Source: Bacillota bacterium
GTDB taxonomy: Bacteria; Bacillota; Clostridia; Tissierellales; Sedimentibacteraceae
DNA length: 64,000 bases
Assembly: GCA_023386345.1 (NCBI GenBank)
Contig: JAEWJT010000004.1
Span: forward strand, 124,001-188,000
Direction: 5' to 3'
The notes below the pieces were generated by a model. The model was given only the letters and a program-made list of their open reading frames with translations, did no database searches and was not told the DNA's origin. Positions 8,246 to 15,822 of the stretch are shown piece after piece. Every line of letters begins with the position of its first letter. The first letter of the stretch is position 1. A program made the position numbers and the translations under genes.

Positions 8246-9212
8246 TAGAATTTTAATAGTATTACTTGTAGCAATTATGTTATTTACAGGATGTAGTAAA
8301 TATTTTGTGATTGATAAGAACAAAAATAATAATAATTCAAAAAATGATGATGTTAAAAATGAAAAGACAGTAATTCGCATAGGTATGATGTCATCAACAG
8401 ACGTAATTCCTTATGTATTGATTAATGAAAAAGGAATTGCAGATAAATATAATATTGATTTGCAATTAGAGGTATTCACTTCTGCTAAGGATAGAGATGC
8501 TGCTTTACAAGCTGGAGAATTAGATGGAGTGTTGACTGACTATATAGGTGTATGTATGTATCAAAATGCTGGATTTGATGTTAGAATAACTGGTATAACT
8601 GATGGAGATTACATATTAGTTTCAGGAAAAAACACAGGAATTGAATCAATGGATACTATAAAAGGCAAAAGCATTGCAATATCTGAAAATACTTTGATAG
8701 ATTATACATTAGATTTGATATTAGAGAAAAATAATATGAAAACTGATGAAGTTGTAAAAGAAATTGTTCCTAGAATTCCAGATAGATTAGAGCTATTACG
8801 CAATGATAAAATTGATTTAGGCTTATTGCCAGAGCCTTTTGCGACATTAGCAATAAAGGATGGAGCAAAATCACTTGGCAGTGCAAATAAATTTGGCTTG
8901 TATCCAGCAGTTTCTGCATTTACGAAAAAATCTTTAGATGAAAAATCAGAGGCTATAAAAAATCTTTATAACGCTTATAATGAAGTAGTAGAGTATATAA
9001 ATAAAACAGATATAAATGAGTATGATGAAATAGTTATAAAAGCTGTAGGATATCCAGAAGAAATGATTGGTAAGCTTGATAACAAAGAGTTTAGAATTAG
9101 TAGCTTGCCATCTAAGGAAGATGTGGAAACAGCGATTAAATGGGCAGTTAGCAGAGGACTTTGCAAGGATTCTTTGACATATGAACAAATAGTTTTTGAT
9201 GTTAGTAAATAA
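8232..9212 (+). CDS. ABC transporter substrate-binding lipoprotein, NMT1/SsuA-like
   Basis: The protein (about 326 residues) has a lipoprotein signal ending in the lipobox LFTGC and then a type 2 periplasmic-binding fold of the NMT1/SsuA group: VIRIGMMSSTDVIPYVLINEKG, then RDAALQAGELDGVLTDYIG, then GKSIAISENTLIDYTLDLIL and LLPEPFATLAIKDG. Members bind sulfonates, nitrate, thiamine precursors, riboflavin or other aromatic compounds. The start overlaps ubiX; ATG 8232 is preferred over ATG 8223 because GGATGG lies 5 nt ahead, though either is possible. Coupling to ubiX links the ligand to quinone or flavin-type chemistry, but this is inference. Confidence 0.88.
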   Translation: MKRNSRILIVLLVAIMLFTGCSKYFVIDKNKNNNNSKNDDVKNEKTVIRIGMMSSTDVIPYVLINEKGIADKYNIDLQLEVFTSAKDRDAALQAGELDGVLTDYIGVCMYQNAGFDVRITGITDGDYILVSGKNTGIESMDTIKGKSIAISENTLIDYTLDLILEKNNMKTDEVVKEIVPRIPDRLELLRNDKIDLGLLPEPFATLAIKDGAKSLGSANKFGLYPAVSAFTKKSLDEKSEAIKNLYNAYNEVVEYINKTDINEYDEIVIKAVGYPEEMIGKLDNKEFRISSLPSKEDVETAIKWAVSRGLCKDSLTYEQIVFDVSK

Positions 9213-9258
9213 TAACTCGCAAACACAATAATAAATTAATTTTTTAAGGAGTTTAATT

Positions 9259-10038
9259 ATGTCTGATGGTATTATTCTTAATAATTTATGTGTAGAATAT
9301 AAAACAAAAAAGAATAGTTTCCCTGTTATTTGCAATTTATCACTAAAAATAAATAAAGGTGAAACTTTGGCTATATTAGGTCAATCAGGATGTGGTAAAT
9401 CAACATTAATTAACACTCTTTCTGGCATGATGGATATCCATAGCGGAAGTGTAAACTTTACAAACGCTGACATAGAAGATAGTCTAAATTGTAAAAAACA
9501 CCGAATAGGAATTATACCACAAAAATGTGCTTTGCTGCCGTGGAAAACAGTAGAGGCAAATACAATTTTACCTATTAATATTAGAAAAGAAAAGATATCG
9601 CGTGAAGATAAAATTAAATTTGATACCATATATGAAGCACTAGGAATTAAAGATATATTAAAAAAGTATCCCACACAAATAAGTGGAGGACAAGCAAAGC
9701 GTGTATCCATAGCACAAACTTTTATACAAGAACCTGATTTATTATTAATGGATGAACCTTTCTCGGCACTTGACGCTATAAATAGAGAAGAAGCTTGGGA
9801 GTTATTTCTACAAATATGGAAAAAAAGTAAGCCTATAACTATATTAGTTACTCATAGCATAGAAGAAGCTCTATATCTCGGAACTAGAATAATTGTTATG
9901 GGTACGCACATGGGAGAAATTAAATATGAGGGTGACAATCCATTTTTTGCCAAGCTAAATCCAGAGGATATTAATTATTTAAGCTTAAAAAATAAGCTTC
10001 ATAATCAGTTGAGAAATGACAGCGAGGTGCAAAATTAA
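9259..10038 (+). CDS. ABC transporter ATP-binding protein (SsuB/TauB type)
   Basis: A 259-residue nucleotide-binding subunit with every expected motif: Walker A GQSGCGKST (residues 41-49), Q-loop (GIIPQKCALLPWKTVEAN), signature ISGGQAKRVSIAQ, Walker B LLLMDEPFSALDA, and the switch His in TILVTHSIEEALYLG. The ALLPWKTV sequence after the Q-loop is characteristic of SsuB/TauB/NrtD importers. AAGGAG precedes the ATG. Its stop and the start of the permease share one base (TAATG), so the two are coupled. It energises import together with its neighbours. Confidence 0.93.
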   Translation: MSDGIILNNLCVEYKTKKNSFPVICNLSLKINKGETLAILGQSGCGKSTLINTLSGMMDIHSGSVNFTNADIEDSLNCKKHRIGIIPQKCALLPWKTVEANTILPINIRKEKISREDKIKFDTIYEALGIKDILKKYPTQISGGQAKRVSIAQTFIQEPDLLLMDEPFSALDAINREEAWELFLQIWKKSKPITILVTHSIEEALYLGTRIIVMGTHMGEIKYEGDNPFFAKLNPEDINYLSLKNKLHNQLRNDSEVQN

Positions 10039-10781
10039 TGAAAATGTTGAAAAAAACCTATGTTTTTTTACAAGGTTTCTTATTGGTAAATTTACTCTGG
10101 CTTGCTGCTTCCTTGATAATGAATACAAATGTAATACCAAATCCATTGCTTGTTTATAAAAATTTTAATAATATTATAAATAATGGAGTTTTATTCCATG
10201 TTTTTTATAGCTTAAAAAGGGTAGGGCTAGGACTATTATTTTCTACTGCTGTAGGGCTATTTGTGGGAATTTTAATGGCGGTATCTGACAGATGGAATAA
10301 AATATTAAATCCGATTGTGTATTTTAGCTATCCTATACCAAAAACAGCACTTTTGCCAATAGCTATGATTTTATTAGGTATGAGAGATGGCTCAAAAGTA
10401 TTAATAATGTTTTTAATTATGGTATTTCAAATTATAGTTGCTGTAAGGGATGCAGTTTTAAAAATCGATGATACAATGTATCAAGTATTAATTTGTTCAG
10501 GTGCAAATAAACTGCAAATATTAAATCATGTAATCATACCAGCGATGCTTCCGGATTTGTTTACAAGCATAAGAATATCTTTGGGAACTGCGGTTTCAGT
10601 ACTGTTTTTTGTAGAGGGATATGGGACAAAGTATGGAATGGGATATTATATAGTTAATGCGTGGTCAAGAATTAATTATATAGACATGTACGGTGGGATA
10701 ATAGTTATATCAGTAATAGGTTTTTTATTATTTGCTCTTGTAGATTTAATTTCAGGATATATTTGTAAATGGAATAATTAG
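10038..10781 (+). CDS. ABC transporter permease (SsuC/TauC type)
   Basis: A 247-residue membrane protein with about six hydrophobic segments and the cytoplasmic EAA-like loop ICSGANKLQILNHVIIPAMLPDLFTSIRISLG typical of BPD_transp_1 permeases of the sulfonate/nitrate/taurine family. The segment YPIPKTALLPIAMILLGMRDGSK is a further hallmark of this subgroup. It completes a three-part importer and is the last gene of the ubiD operon; a strong terminator follows. The ligand is unknown. Confidence 0.92.
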   Translation: MKMLKKTYVFLQGFLLVNLLWLAASLIMNTNVIPNPLLVYKNFNNIINNGVLFHVFYSLKRVGLGLLFSTAVGLFVGILMAVSDRWNKILNPIVYFSYPIPKTALLPIAMILLGMRDGSKVLIMFLIMVFQIIVAVRDAVLKIDDTMYQVLICSGANKLQILNHVIIPAMLPDLFTSIRISLGTAVSVLFFVEGYGTKYGMGYYIVNAWSRINYIDMYGGIIVISVIGFLLFALVDLISGYICKWNN

Positions 10782-10837
10782 CAGTTTTAGATAAACTATA
10801 TAAAAGTTAAGAAGCTTCCAGTTAAAACTTTCAAGAG

Positions 10838-10885
10838 GCTGTTATATTAGCGGTTAAAAATCGCAATATAACAGCTTTTTATTTT
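10838..10885 (+). terminator. Strong intrinsic terminator of the ubiD-ABC operon
   Basis: A long stem built from GCTGTTATATT (10838-10848) and AATATAACAGC (10865-10875), extended by a GCG/CGC step after one bulged base, is followed by TTTTTATTTT. It cleanly separates the ABC operon from the kdp operon. Confidence 0.85.
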
Positions 10886-10887
10886 CA

Positions 10888-10906
10888 TCTTAATGAAATC
10901 TTAATG
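10888..10906 (+). promoter_or_regulatory. Direct-repeat operator, probable KdpE box
   Basis: TCTTAATG occurs twice (10888-10895 and 10899-10906) with an 11-bp period, the geometry bound by OmpR/PhoB-family response regulators as head-to-tail dimers. It ends 14 bp before the -35 box of the kdp promoter, and the operon encodes an OmpR-family regulator (KdpE), so it is the obvious candidate binding site. Confidence 0.6.
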
Positions 10907-10920
10907 CTATCCTTTATATA

Positions 10921-10948
10921 TTAACACCGATTTAATATCCATTATGAT
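10921..10948 (+). promoter_or_regulatory. kdp operon promoter
   Basis: TTAACA (10921-10926) and TATGAT (10943-10948) are separated by 16 bp. The weak -35 box just downstream of a direct-repeat operator fits an activator-dependent promoter, as expected for KdpE control. GGAGG of the first small gene lies about 22 nt beyond the -10 box. Confidence 0.6.
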
Positions 10949-10982
10949 AAACTTCAAATATAAAAACATGGAGGTAATTATG

Positions 10983-11102
10983 ATGGATGTTTTAATGATT
11001 GGGATACTGGCTATTTCTTTTGGCGTTATTTGCTTATTTGCACATTGGTGCGATTTACAGATTAAAGTTAAAAAAGGAAATGACAGGATGGGGGTTTTAT
11101 AA
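10983..11102 (+). CDS. Small single-span membrane protein upstream of KdpF
   Basis: A 39-residue ORF starting MDVLMIGILAISFGVICLF and ending in a basic, hydrophilic tail (AHWCDLQIKVKKGNDRMGVL). It has one predicted membrane helix. GGAGG (10970-10974) lies 8 nt before this ATG; an ATG at 10980 is the alternative. The stop is immediately followed by the start of kdpF, so it would be the first gene of the kdp operon. I do not know a named family for it; it may be a regulatory or stabilising peptide of the Kdp complex. The ideal ribosome site and its position are the main support. Confidence 0.7.
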   Translation: MDVLMIGILAISFGVICLFAHWCDLQIKVKKGNDRMGVL

Positions 11103-11180
11103 ATGATATTTTTAGGGATTGTAATTTTAGCATTGTTCGTTTATTTATTATATGCTCTTGTTTATCCTGAGAGATTATAG
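11103..11180 (+). CDS. kdpF: KdpF, small subunit of the potassium-transporting ATPase
   Basis: A 25-residue peptide, MIFLGIVILALFVYLLYALV followed by YPERL, with the single hydrophobic helix and the short Tyr-x-Leu...Pro-Glu-x-Phe/Leu ending typical of KdpF, a small lipid-like subunit that stabilises the KdpFABC complex. It begins directly after the stop of the upstream small gene, with GGGGG 8 nt before the ATG, and ends 21 nt before kdpA. It is easily missed because of its size. Confidence 0.88.
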   Translation: MIFLGIVILALFVYLLYALVYPERL

Positions 11181-11201
11181 AAAGAGGGAGGCAAAAATAG
11201 A

Positions 11202-12908
11202 ATGTTACAAATATTTTTAACTTTAGCGATATATATTGTCTTGGTTATTCCAGTTGGAATTTATATGTATCATGTAACCACAAACCAAAGAACTTTTGCA
11301 GATCCTATATTTAATAAAGTGGATAATTTTATATATTCAATATGCAAAATAGATAGAGCCGGAATGAATTGGAAAAAGTATACATTTAGCTTTATAACTA
11401 CTAATGCAGTGATGATTTTAATAGGATATCTTATATTAAGATTTCAAGGCTCTTTAATGTTAAATCCAAATAATATTGGAGGAATGGAGTCAACTTTATC
11501 CTTTAATACTATCATAAGTTTTATGACAAATACAAACTTACAGCACTATTCAGGTGAATCGGGACTATCTTATTTAAGTCAGATTATGGTCATAATATTT
11601 TTGATGTTTACATCAGCTGCATCGGGATTTTCTGTATTCATGGCGTTTAGCAGAGGTATTTCAGGCAGAGGGAATAATCTAGGCAACTTCTATGAAGATA
11701 TGATAAGAGTTACTACAAGAATTTTAATACCAATAGCTTTTATAGTTGCAATACTGCTTGTTAGCCAAGGTGTGCCTCAAACGCTGGATGCAAATACTAC
11801 AGTTACTACGATTGAAGGAAAGCTGCAAGATATTGCACTAGGTCCAGTAGCAGCATTAGAGTCTATAAAACAATTAGGTACTAATGGTGGAGGATTCTTT
11901 GGTGCAAATTCAGCAGCACCATTTGAAAATCCAACAGTTATATCAAACATAATAGAAATTATAGCTATGATGCTTATGCCAGGTGCATGTGTTATAACGT
12001 TTGGCAAAATGATAGCAGATAAAAAAGCTAAAAATAAAGAGAAAACTATCTTTGGAAAACAAGGTGGAGTGATATTTATAGCTATGTCTATTATTTTTAT
12101 AATAGGTTTACTTGTATGCTTTTATGCTGAAAAGACTGGTAATCCAATACTTGCAAAAATTGGACTAAATCAGAGTTTGGGTAATATGGAGGGAAAGGAA
12201 GCAAGGTTTGGAATTGCTCAATCTGCATTGTTTACAACAGTAACCACTTCGTTTACAACAGGTGCTGTTAATAACGCTCACGATTCATTAACTCCATTAG
12301 GAGGTATGATTCCACTTTTGCACATGATGATAAACAGCGTATTTGGCGGTAAAGGTGTAGGATTTATGAATATGATTATGTACGTTATTTTATCAGTATT
12401 CTTATGTGGACTTATGATAGGCCGTACTCCTGAATATCTTGGCAAAAAAATTGAAGCTAAGGAAATGAAGCTGGCTGTTTTAGTGCTTATCATCCACCCT
12501 TTGTTAATACTTGGATTTTCAGCGCTTGCTGTATCTGCCCCTTCTGGTTTAGAGGGGATTACAAATCCGGGATTTCATGGTTTAAGTCAAGTTCTTTATG
12601 AGTTTTCCTCATCAGCCGCTAATAATGGCTCTGGATTTGAAGGTCTTGCAGACAATACTGTGTTTTGGAATATAACAACGGGACTTGCAATGTTTTTTGG
12701 CAGATATCTGGCGATTATTGCACAGCTAGCTATTGCAGGCTCATTAATGAGTAAAACGGCAGTAAATCAAACTATAGGTTCTTTACGAACTGATAATGCA
12801 ACATTTACAATCGTATTAGTGTTTGTTGTATATATATTTGCAGCATTAACATTTTTCCCGGCATTATCACTTGGACCTATAGCAGAGCATTTGGCTTTAT
12901 GGTTTTAA
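11202..12908 (+). CDS. kdpA: KdpA, potassium-channel-like subunit of Kdp ATPase
   Basis: This 568-residue polytopic membrane protein is the potassium-selective subunit of the Kdp P-type ATPase. The four selectivity-filter-like repeats of the superfamily are represented by Gly-rich segments such as QLGTNGGGFFGANSAAPFENPT (around residues 223-244), TTGAVNNAHDSLTPLGG and ANNGSGFEGL. Length and hydrophobic profile match the family. GAGGGAGG precedes the ATG. It is followed by a 100-nt gap before kdpB, longer than the other spacings in this operon. Confidence 0.97.
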   Translation: MLQIFLTLAIYIVLVIPVGIYMYHVTTNQRTFADPIFNKVDNFIYSICKIDRAGMNWKKYTFSFITTNAVMILIGYLILRFQGSLMLNPNNIGGMESTLSFNTIISFMTNTNLQHYSGESGLSYLSQIMVIIFLMFTSAASGFSVFMAFSRGISGRGNNLGNFYEDMIRVTTRILIPIAFIVAILLVSQGVPQTLDANTTVTTIEGKLQDIALGPVAALESIKQLGTNGGGFFGANSAAPFENPTVISNIIEIIAMMLMPGACVITFGKMIADKKAKNKEKTIFGKQGGVIFIAMSIIFIIGLLVCFYAEKTGNPILAKIGLNQSLGNMEGKEARFGIAQSALFTTVTTSFTTGAVNNAHDSLTPLGGMIPLLHMMINSVFGGKGVGFMNMIMYVILSVFLCGLMIGRTPEYLGKKIEAKEMKLAVLVLIIHPLLILGFSALAVSAPSGLEGITNPGFHGLSQVLYEFSSSAANNGSGFEGLADNTVFWNITTGLAMFFGRYLAIIAQLAIAGSLMSKTAVNQTIGSLRTDNATFTIVLVFVVYIFAALTFFPALSLGPIAEHLALWF

Positions 12909-12919
12909 TTAGGTGGGTG

Positions 12920-13021
12920 ATGAGGTTGAAAAAAATTATAAAAATAAAAAATATACCGAGTCCATGCTTAATTATTCGTGGATTTTATGTAAAAGGAGTC
13001 GTGAGTATATATGTCAGATAA
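12920..13021 (+). CDS. Possible 33-residue peptide between kdpA and kdpB
   Basis: An ORF beginning ATGAGGTTGAAA with AGGTGGG 4-5 nt upstream encodes a basic peptide (MRLKKIIKIKNIPSPCLIIR and 13 further residues) that ends 11 nt inside kdpB. It fills the only sizeable gap in kdpFABC. It could be a leader peptide that couples kdpB translation, or chance. There is no recognised family and I cannot show codon bias, so support is limited to the ribosome site and position. Confidence 0.35.
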   Translation: MRLKKIIKIKNIPSPCLIIRGFYVKGVVSIYVR

Positions 13022-15065
13022 AAATAAATCTAAATTTATAACTAAAGATATATTAAAAAGTTCAATTATAGGTGCTTTTAAAAAGTTTAATCCAAAATAC
13101 ATGGCTAAAAATCCAGTTATGTTTGTTGTAGAAATAGGTTTTGTTATAACATTTATAACAACTATATTTCCTACAATATTTGGTGATGGTGCGGAATTAA
13201 GAATATATAATGGCATAGTGTCTTTAATATTATTTGTTACTGTATTGTTCGCTAACTTTGCAGAGTCTGTAGCAGAAGGTCGTGGCAAAGCTCAAGCCGA
13301 GAGTTTAAAAAAGACAAAGCAAGATACAAAGGCACGAATTATTTGTGCTGATGATTCCGAAGAGATTATTAATGCTTCTGAACTTGTAAAAGGCGATATT
13401 GTATTGGTGAAGGCAGGAGAAATAATTCCTAATGACGGAGAGATAATAGAAGGTATAGCTTCAGTTGATGAATCTGCTATAACTGGTGAATCTGCACCTA
13501 TAACAAAGGAGTCCGGCGGTGATTTTTCATCAGTAACAGGCGGAACAACAGTTATTAGTGATTGGTTAAAAATAAAAATTACATCATCTCCAGGTGAATC
13601 ATTTCTTGATAAAATGATAGCACTTGTTGAAGGAGCATCAAGGCAGAAAACACCAAATGAGATTGCATTAAATACTCTGCTAGTTAGTTTAACAATAATA
13701 TTTTTAATTGTTATTGTGACTTTATATTATTTCGCACAGTATTCAGATGTAAGTATTCCTGTCTCTACATTGATTGCATTGACAGTTTGTTTAATACCAA
13801 CTACTATAGGAGGGCTTTTGTCGGCTATTGGTATTGCCGGTATGGACCGTGTCACTAAATTTAATGTTATAGCCATGTCCGGTAAAGCTGTTGAGGCATG
13901 CGGAGATGTAGATACTATGATTTTAGATAAAACTGGTACAATAACTTATGGTAACAGACTCGCTACTGACTTTATAAATGCTGATGATGTTTCAAAAGAA
14001 GAATTAATCAAAAACAGTGTAATGGCTTCATTAAGTGACAATACCCCAGAGGGTAAATCAATAGTTAGCTTAGGAAAGAGCTTAGGTCAAAGTGCAGATG
14101 AATATACGGTAAATAACATGGAATTTGTCGAGTTTACTGCTCAGACAAGAATGAGTGGGGTTAATTTAAATAACGGTACTAAAATTCGTAAAGGTGCAGC
14201 AGATTCCATTATCAAATATGTACAAGAAAAAAACGGTAAGATACCAAAGGATTTAGATAGCAAAGTAAAGGAAATATCAAATTTAGGAGGTACTCCTCTG
14301 GTTGTTTGCAGAGACAATAAAATACTAGGGGTTATATATCTAAAAGATACTGTTAAGCCGGGACTTGAAAAGAGGTTTGCCAGACTAAGAGAAATTGGAA
14401 TTAAAACAATTATGTGTACTGGTGACAATCCACTAACTGCCGCAACTATCGCCAAAGAAGCAGGTGTAGACAGCTTTATAGCTGAGTGTAAGCCTGAGGA
14501 TAAAATTGCTGAAATAAAAAGACAGCAGGCAGAAGGAAAAATAGTAGCAATGACTGGTGACGGAACTAATGATGCACCAGCACTTGCTCAAGCAGATGTA
14601 GGTTTAGCAATGAATAGCGGTACAGTAGCCGCAAAGGAAGCGGCTAATATGGTTGATTTGGATTCGGATCCAACTAAGGTACTTGAAATTGTTGAAATAG
14701 GCAAACAGCTCTTAATTACAAGAGGCTCTTTAACAACATTTAGTATAGCAAATGATATAGCAAAATACTTTGCCATTATACCGGCTATATTTATTCTAGC
14801 TATACCACAAATGCAAATTCTAAATATTATGAAGCTGCAAACACCATTTAGTGCTATATTATCAGCATTAATATTCAACGCAATCATAATACCTTGCCTG
14901 ATACCAATTGCAATGAAAGGCGTTAAATATAAACCAATGAAGTCCGAAAGAATTCTTCTTAAAAATATAGGAATTTATGGTCTTGGTGGGGTTATAATTC
15001 CGTTTATAGGAATTAAAATAATAGATATGATTATTGATCCATTACTATTATTGTTAGGGTTTTAA
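13011..15065 (+). CDS. kdpB: KdpB, catalytic P-type ATPase subunit
   Basis: The 684-residue catalytic subunit that hydrolyses ATP to drive potassium uptake. It has the phosphorylation site DKTGT (Asp about residue 306), the actuator TGES motif (ITGESAPITKES), the nucleotide domain with KGA (IRKGAADS), and the hinge MTGDGTNDAPALAQADVG. The transmembrane EAANMVDLDSDPTK region and the C-terminal helices are intact. A canonical AAAAGGAG precedes the ATG. It is a full-length, apparently functional protein. Confidence 0.98.
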   Translation: MSDKNKSKFITKDILKSSIIGAFKKFNPKYMAKNPVMFVVEIGFVITFITTIFPTIFGDGAELRIYNGIVSLILFVTVLFANFAESVAEGRGKAQAESLKKTKQDTKARIICADDSEEIINASELVKGDIVLVKAGEIIPNDGEIIEGIASVDESAITGESAPITKESGGDFSSVTGGTTVISDWLKIKITSSPGESFLDKMIALVEGASRQKTPNEIALNTLLVSLTIIFLIVIVTLYYFAQYSDVSIPVSTLIALTVCLIPTTIGGLLSAIGIAGMDRVTKFNVIAMSGKAVEACGDVDTMILDKTGTITYGNRLATDFINADDVSKEELIKNSVMASLSDNTPEGKSIVSLGKSLGQSADEYTVNNMEFVEFTAQTRMSGVNLNNGTKIRKGAADSIIKYVQEKNGKIPKDLDSKVKEISNLGGTPLVVCRDNKILGVIYLKDTVKPGLEKRFARLREIGIKTIMCTGDNPLTAATIAKEAGVDSFIAECKPEDKIAEIKRQQAEGKIVAMTGDGTNDAPALAQADVGLAMNSGTVAAKEAANMVDLDSDPTKVLEIVEIGKQLLITRGSLTTFSIANDIAKYFAIIPAIFILAIPQMQILNIMKLQTPFSAILSALIFNAIIIPCLIPIAMKGVKYKPMKSERILLKNIGIYGLGGVIIPFIGIKIIDMIIDPLLLLLGF

Positions 15066-15083
15066 AATTTTAGGAGGTCTAAA

Positions 15084-15710
15084 ATGAATTCATTTTTAAA
15101 AACATTAAAAAATAGTTTTGTTTTAACAATTGTTTTATTAGTTTTGTGCTCAATTATATATCCATTAGCTTTAACAGGAGTAAGTCAACTAGCCTTTAAT
15201 CACAAGGCAAATGGAAGTCTTATTGAAATTAACGGCAAAATAGTAGGTTCAGAGCTAATAGGTCAAGATTTTACAGATAATAGATATTTCAAAGGAAGAG
15301 TATCATCTGTAAACTATAATACCTATACAGCTGAGGATTTAAAAAATGGTTTATATAGTGGTGTAGCATCAGGCTCATTCAACTATGGTGCTACAAATAT
15401 AAAATTACAGCTTAGAGTGAAAAATGACATAGATGAGTTTTTAAAAGCTAATCCTGATGTTAAAAAGGAAGATATCCCAGCAGATTTATTAACAGCATCA
15501 GGTTCTGGGCTTGATCCTCATATAAGTCCTAACTCAGCTATTATTCAGATACCAGCTATATCGAAGGCCACTGGATTGTCAGAGTCTCAATTAGAAAAAA
15601 TTGTAGAAAGCAATACAGAGCGTAAAGTGTTTGGAGTATTTGGAGAAGAAGTAGTGAATGTGTTGAAAGCTAATTTAGATATTGCAAGATTGATAAATAC
15701 TATTGATTAA
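15084..15710 (+). CDS. kdpC: KdpC, accessory subunit of Kdp ATPase
   Basis: A 208-residue protein with a single N-terminal membrane helix (about residues 12-34) and an extracytoplasmic domain containing the family's signature GSELIGQDFTDNRYFKGR and GSGLDPHISPNSA blocks. It binds to KdpA/KdpB and raises ATP affinity. TAGGAGG precedes the start. It is followed by an imperfect hairpin that could partly uncouple the regulatory genes. Confidence 0.97.
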   Translation: MNSFLKTLKNSFVLTIVLLVLCSIIYPLALTGVSQLAFNHKANGSLIEINGKIVGSELIGQDFTDNRYFKGRVSSVNYNTYTAEDLKNGLYSGVASGSFNYGATNIKLQLRVKNDIDEFLKANPDVKKEDIPADLLTASGSGLDPHISPNSAIIQIPAISKATGLSESQLEKIVESNTERKVFGVFGEEVVNVLKANLDIARLINTID

Positions 15711-15721
15711 AGAATTTTTAC

Positions 15722-15749
15722 AAGAGGATGCTATACATAGCACCCTCTT
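15722..15749 (+). terminator. Hairpin between kdpC and kdpD, possible partial terminator
   Basis: AAGAGGATGCTAT (15722-15734) pairs with ATAGCACCCTCTT (15737-15749) with a single A/C mismatch and a 2-nt loop. The following sequence (TCAATG) lacks a good T-run, so read-through or RNA processing that lowers kdpDE expression relative to kdpFABC is more likely than full termination. Confidence 0.45.
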
Positions 15750-15822
15750 TCAATGATATAATTGTAGACAATTATATTGAGTAGTTATATAATAAATCAA
15801 AAGTTTAACTTGGAGGTGTGCC

